This document shows, piece by piece, positions 63,433 to 64,000 of a stretch of DNA of 64,000 nucleotides. Made by a program: the position numbers and the translations under genes. The number at the start of each line of letters is the position of its first letter. Position 1 is the stretch's first letter. The notes below the pieces were generated by a model, which made no database searches, was not told the DNA's origin, and saw only the letters and a list, made by a program, of their open reading frames with translations. Where the stretch lies: positions 2,306,001-2,370,000 of the forward strand of contig NZ_CP125377.1 of NCBI RefSeq assembly GCF_034008315.1, given 5' to 3'. The stretch comes from Pseudomonas sp. P8_241. Its GTDB lineage: Bacteria > Pseudomonadota > Gammaproteobacteria > Pseudomonadales > Pseudomonadaceae.

Positions 63433-64000
63433 TGTCTAGTCCTGAAATAGGTTTACACCTGTTTCAGTCTCAAAACGCCCGATGCACCGCATCGGGCGTT
63501 TTGTATTTCAAGGCCAGATGTGGCCGCTCCGCGTTGTAGATCAGCACCGATTCATCAACCATTCTCACCGCGTCGGCCAGGTTCTTGGGGCGATGCAGCA
63601 AAAACTCCGTCTTCAAAATCCCGTTTATTCGCTCCGCCATCGCGTTCTGATAGCAGTCATAGCCATCGGTCATCGAACAAATGACCCCGTGCTTGGTGTG
63701 AAAACGCTGATAAAGGTCGGAGCAATACTGCGCCCCACGGTCTGAGTGATGAACCAGCGGCTGCTTGGTTTTCCTTCCTCCTACAGCCTTCTTCAGCGCT
63801 TTGAGCACCGACTCTGTATGCAAGCTCTCATGCACATGATGTCCCACTATTTTACGCGAGTAGGCGTCGGTGATCAGGCTCAGATAAGCAACGCTCTCCT
63901 GGGTAGGCAGATAGGTTATATCCGCAACCCAAACTTGCTCAGGAGCACAGGCAATGATTTGCTGCGGGCCTGCCTTGAGTAGGTTTGGATGGCGGCGAAA
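63433..64000. mobile_element. IS3-family insertion sequence, right part only
   Basis: Contains the C-terminal part of an IS3-type transposase, and the end near 63433 begins TGTCTAGTCCTGAAATAGG, consistent with an IS3-family terminal repeat (TG start). The rest is beyond the window, so the exact IS and the target duplication cannot be read. Confidence 0.75.
63470..64000 (-). CDS. IS3-family transposase OrfB, partial
   Basis: 177 codons, open to the window edge. rve-type integrase core with the DDE residues visible: Asp in 'VWVADITYLPT', Asp in 'LVHHSDRGAQYCSD', Glu in 'NAMAERINGILKTEF'. The end 'YNAERPHLALKYKTPDAVHR' is the usual IS3 OrfB C terminus. Apparently intact in the part seen. Confidence 0.9.
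   Translation of the reverse strand, partial: FRRHPNLLKAGPQQIIACAPEQVWVADITYLPTQESVAYLSLITDAYSRKIVGHHVHESLHTESVLKALKKAVGGRKTKQPLVHHSDRGAQYCSDLYQRFHTKHGVICSMTDGYDCYQNAMAERINGILKTEFLLHRPKNLADAVRMVDESVLIYNAERPHLALKYKTPDAVHRAF

Overview
The backbone genes, their order and the Pseudomonas-type REP palindromes point to a Pseudomonas of the fluorescens group. The block leuC, leuD, (methyltransferase), leuB, asd, usg-like, fimV, truA, trpF, accD, folC, dedD-like, cvpA, purF, metZ, SDR has the same order as the PA3121 to PA3106 region of P. aeruginosa (recalled, not searched here).

Layout. (1) 1-22.2 kb: conserved chromosome. A partial multi-PAS diguanylate cyclase and a LysR regulator are on the minus strand; leucine, lysine/threonine/methionine, tryptophan, fatty-acid, folate and purine biosynthesis genes are on the plus strand. 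(2) 22.3-22.8 kb: tRNA cluster Val(TAC), Asp(GTC), Asp(GTC). (3) 23.1-23.6 kb: decayed FhuF-like siderophore reductase remnant. (4) 23.8-29.4 kb: an exported molybdenum hydroxylase operon (Tat-targeted Mo subunit, 2Fe-2S subunit, tri-haem cytochrome c, XdhC-like maturation factor). (5) 29.5-30.75 kb: a DAO-family FAD oxidase. (6) tRNA-Val(GAC) at 30935-31011, followed by a genomic island of about 24 kb bounded by a 115-bp perfect direct repeat (attL 30964-31078, attR 55047-55161), with a tyrosine integrase just inside attR.

The island is mosaic and reads as much more AT-rich than the backbone. Its left half holds nuclease or DNA-handling genes: a GIY-YIG/T5orf172 protein, a uracil-DNA-glycosylase-like protein, a SEC-C/HNH-like protein, a large protein with a restriction-endonuclease-like N terminus and a PIN-like C terminus, and an HNH_2 endonuclease. 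They are scattered among whole and broken serine recombinases, which looks like a defence island. Its middle (43.8-49.8 kb) looks like the control and replication module of a smaller integrated element: Xre repressor with palindromic operator, two tandem paralogous winged-helix-like proteins, a region with six regularly built GTG..CAC hairpins, a P-loop ATPase, five tandem 34-bp repeats, and an integrase broken by an in-frame TAG. Next come an SRP-RNA-like gene and an autotransporter plus lipoprotein hydrolase pair, lying between two copies of a 101-bp integrase segment.

(7) 55.4-63.4 kb, right of the island: a diguanylate cyclase divergent from a tightly packed five-gene operon. It encodes a receiver-like/zinc-ribbon protein with a degenerate GGDEF that keeps an RxxD I-site, a family-2 glycosyltransferase, a TolC-like protein fused to a probable TIM-barrel domain, an HlyD-like adaptor and a small glycine/alanine-rich membrane protein. 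I infer a c-di-GMP-controlled exopolysaccharide synthesis and export system that is not Pel, Psl, alginate, cellulose or PNAG. (8) The window ends inside an IS3-family insertion sequence.

All calls come from reading the sequence and ORF translations; no database search was run.
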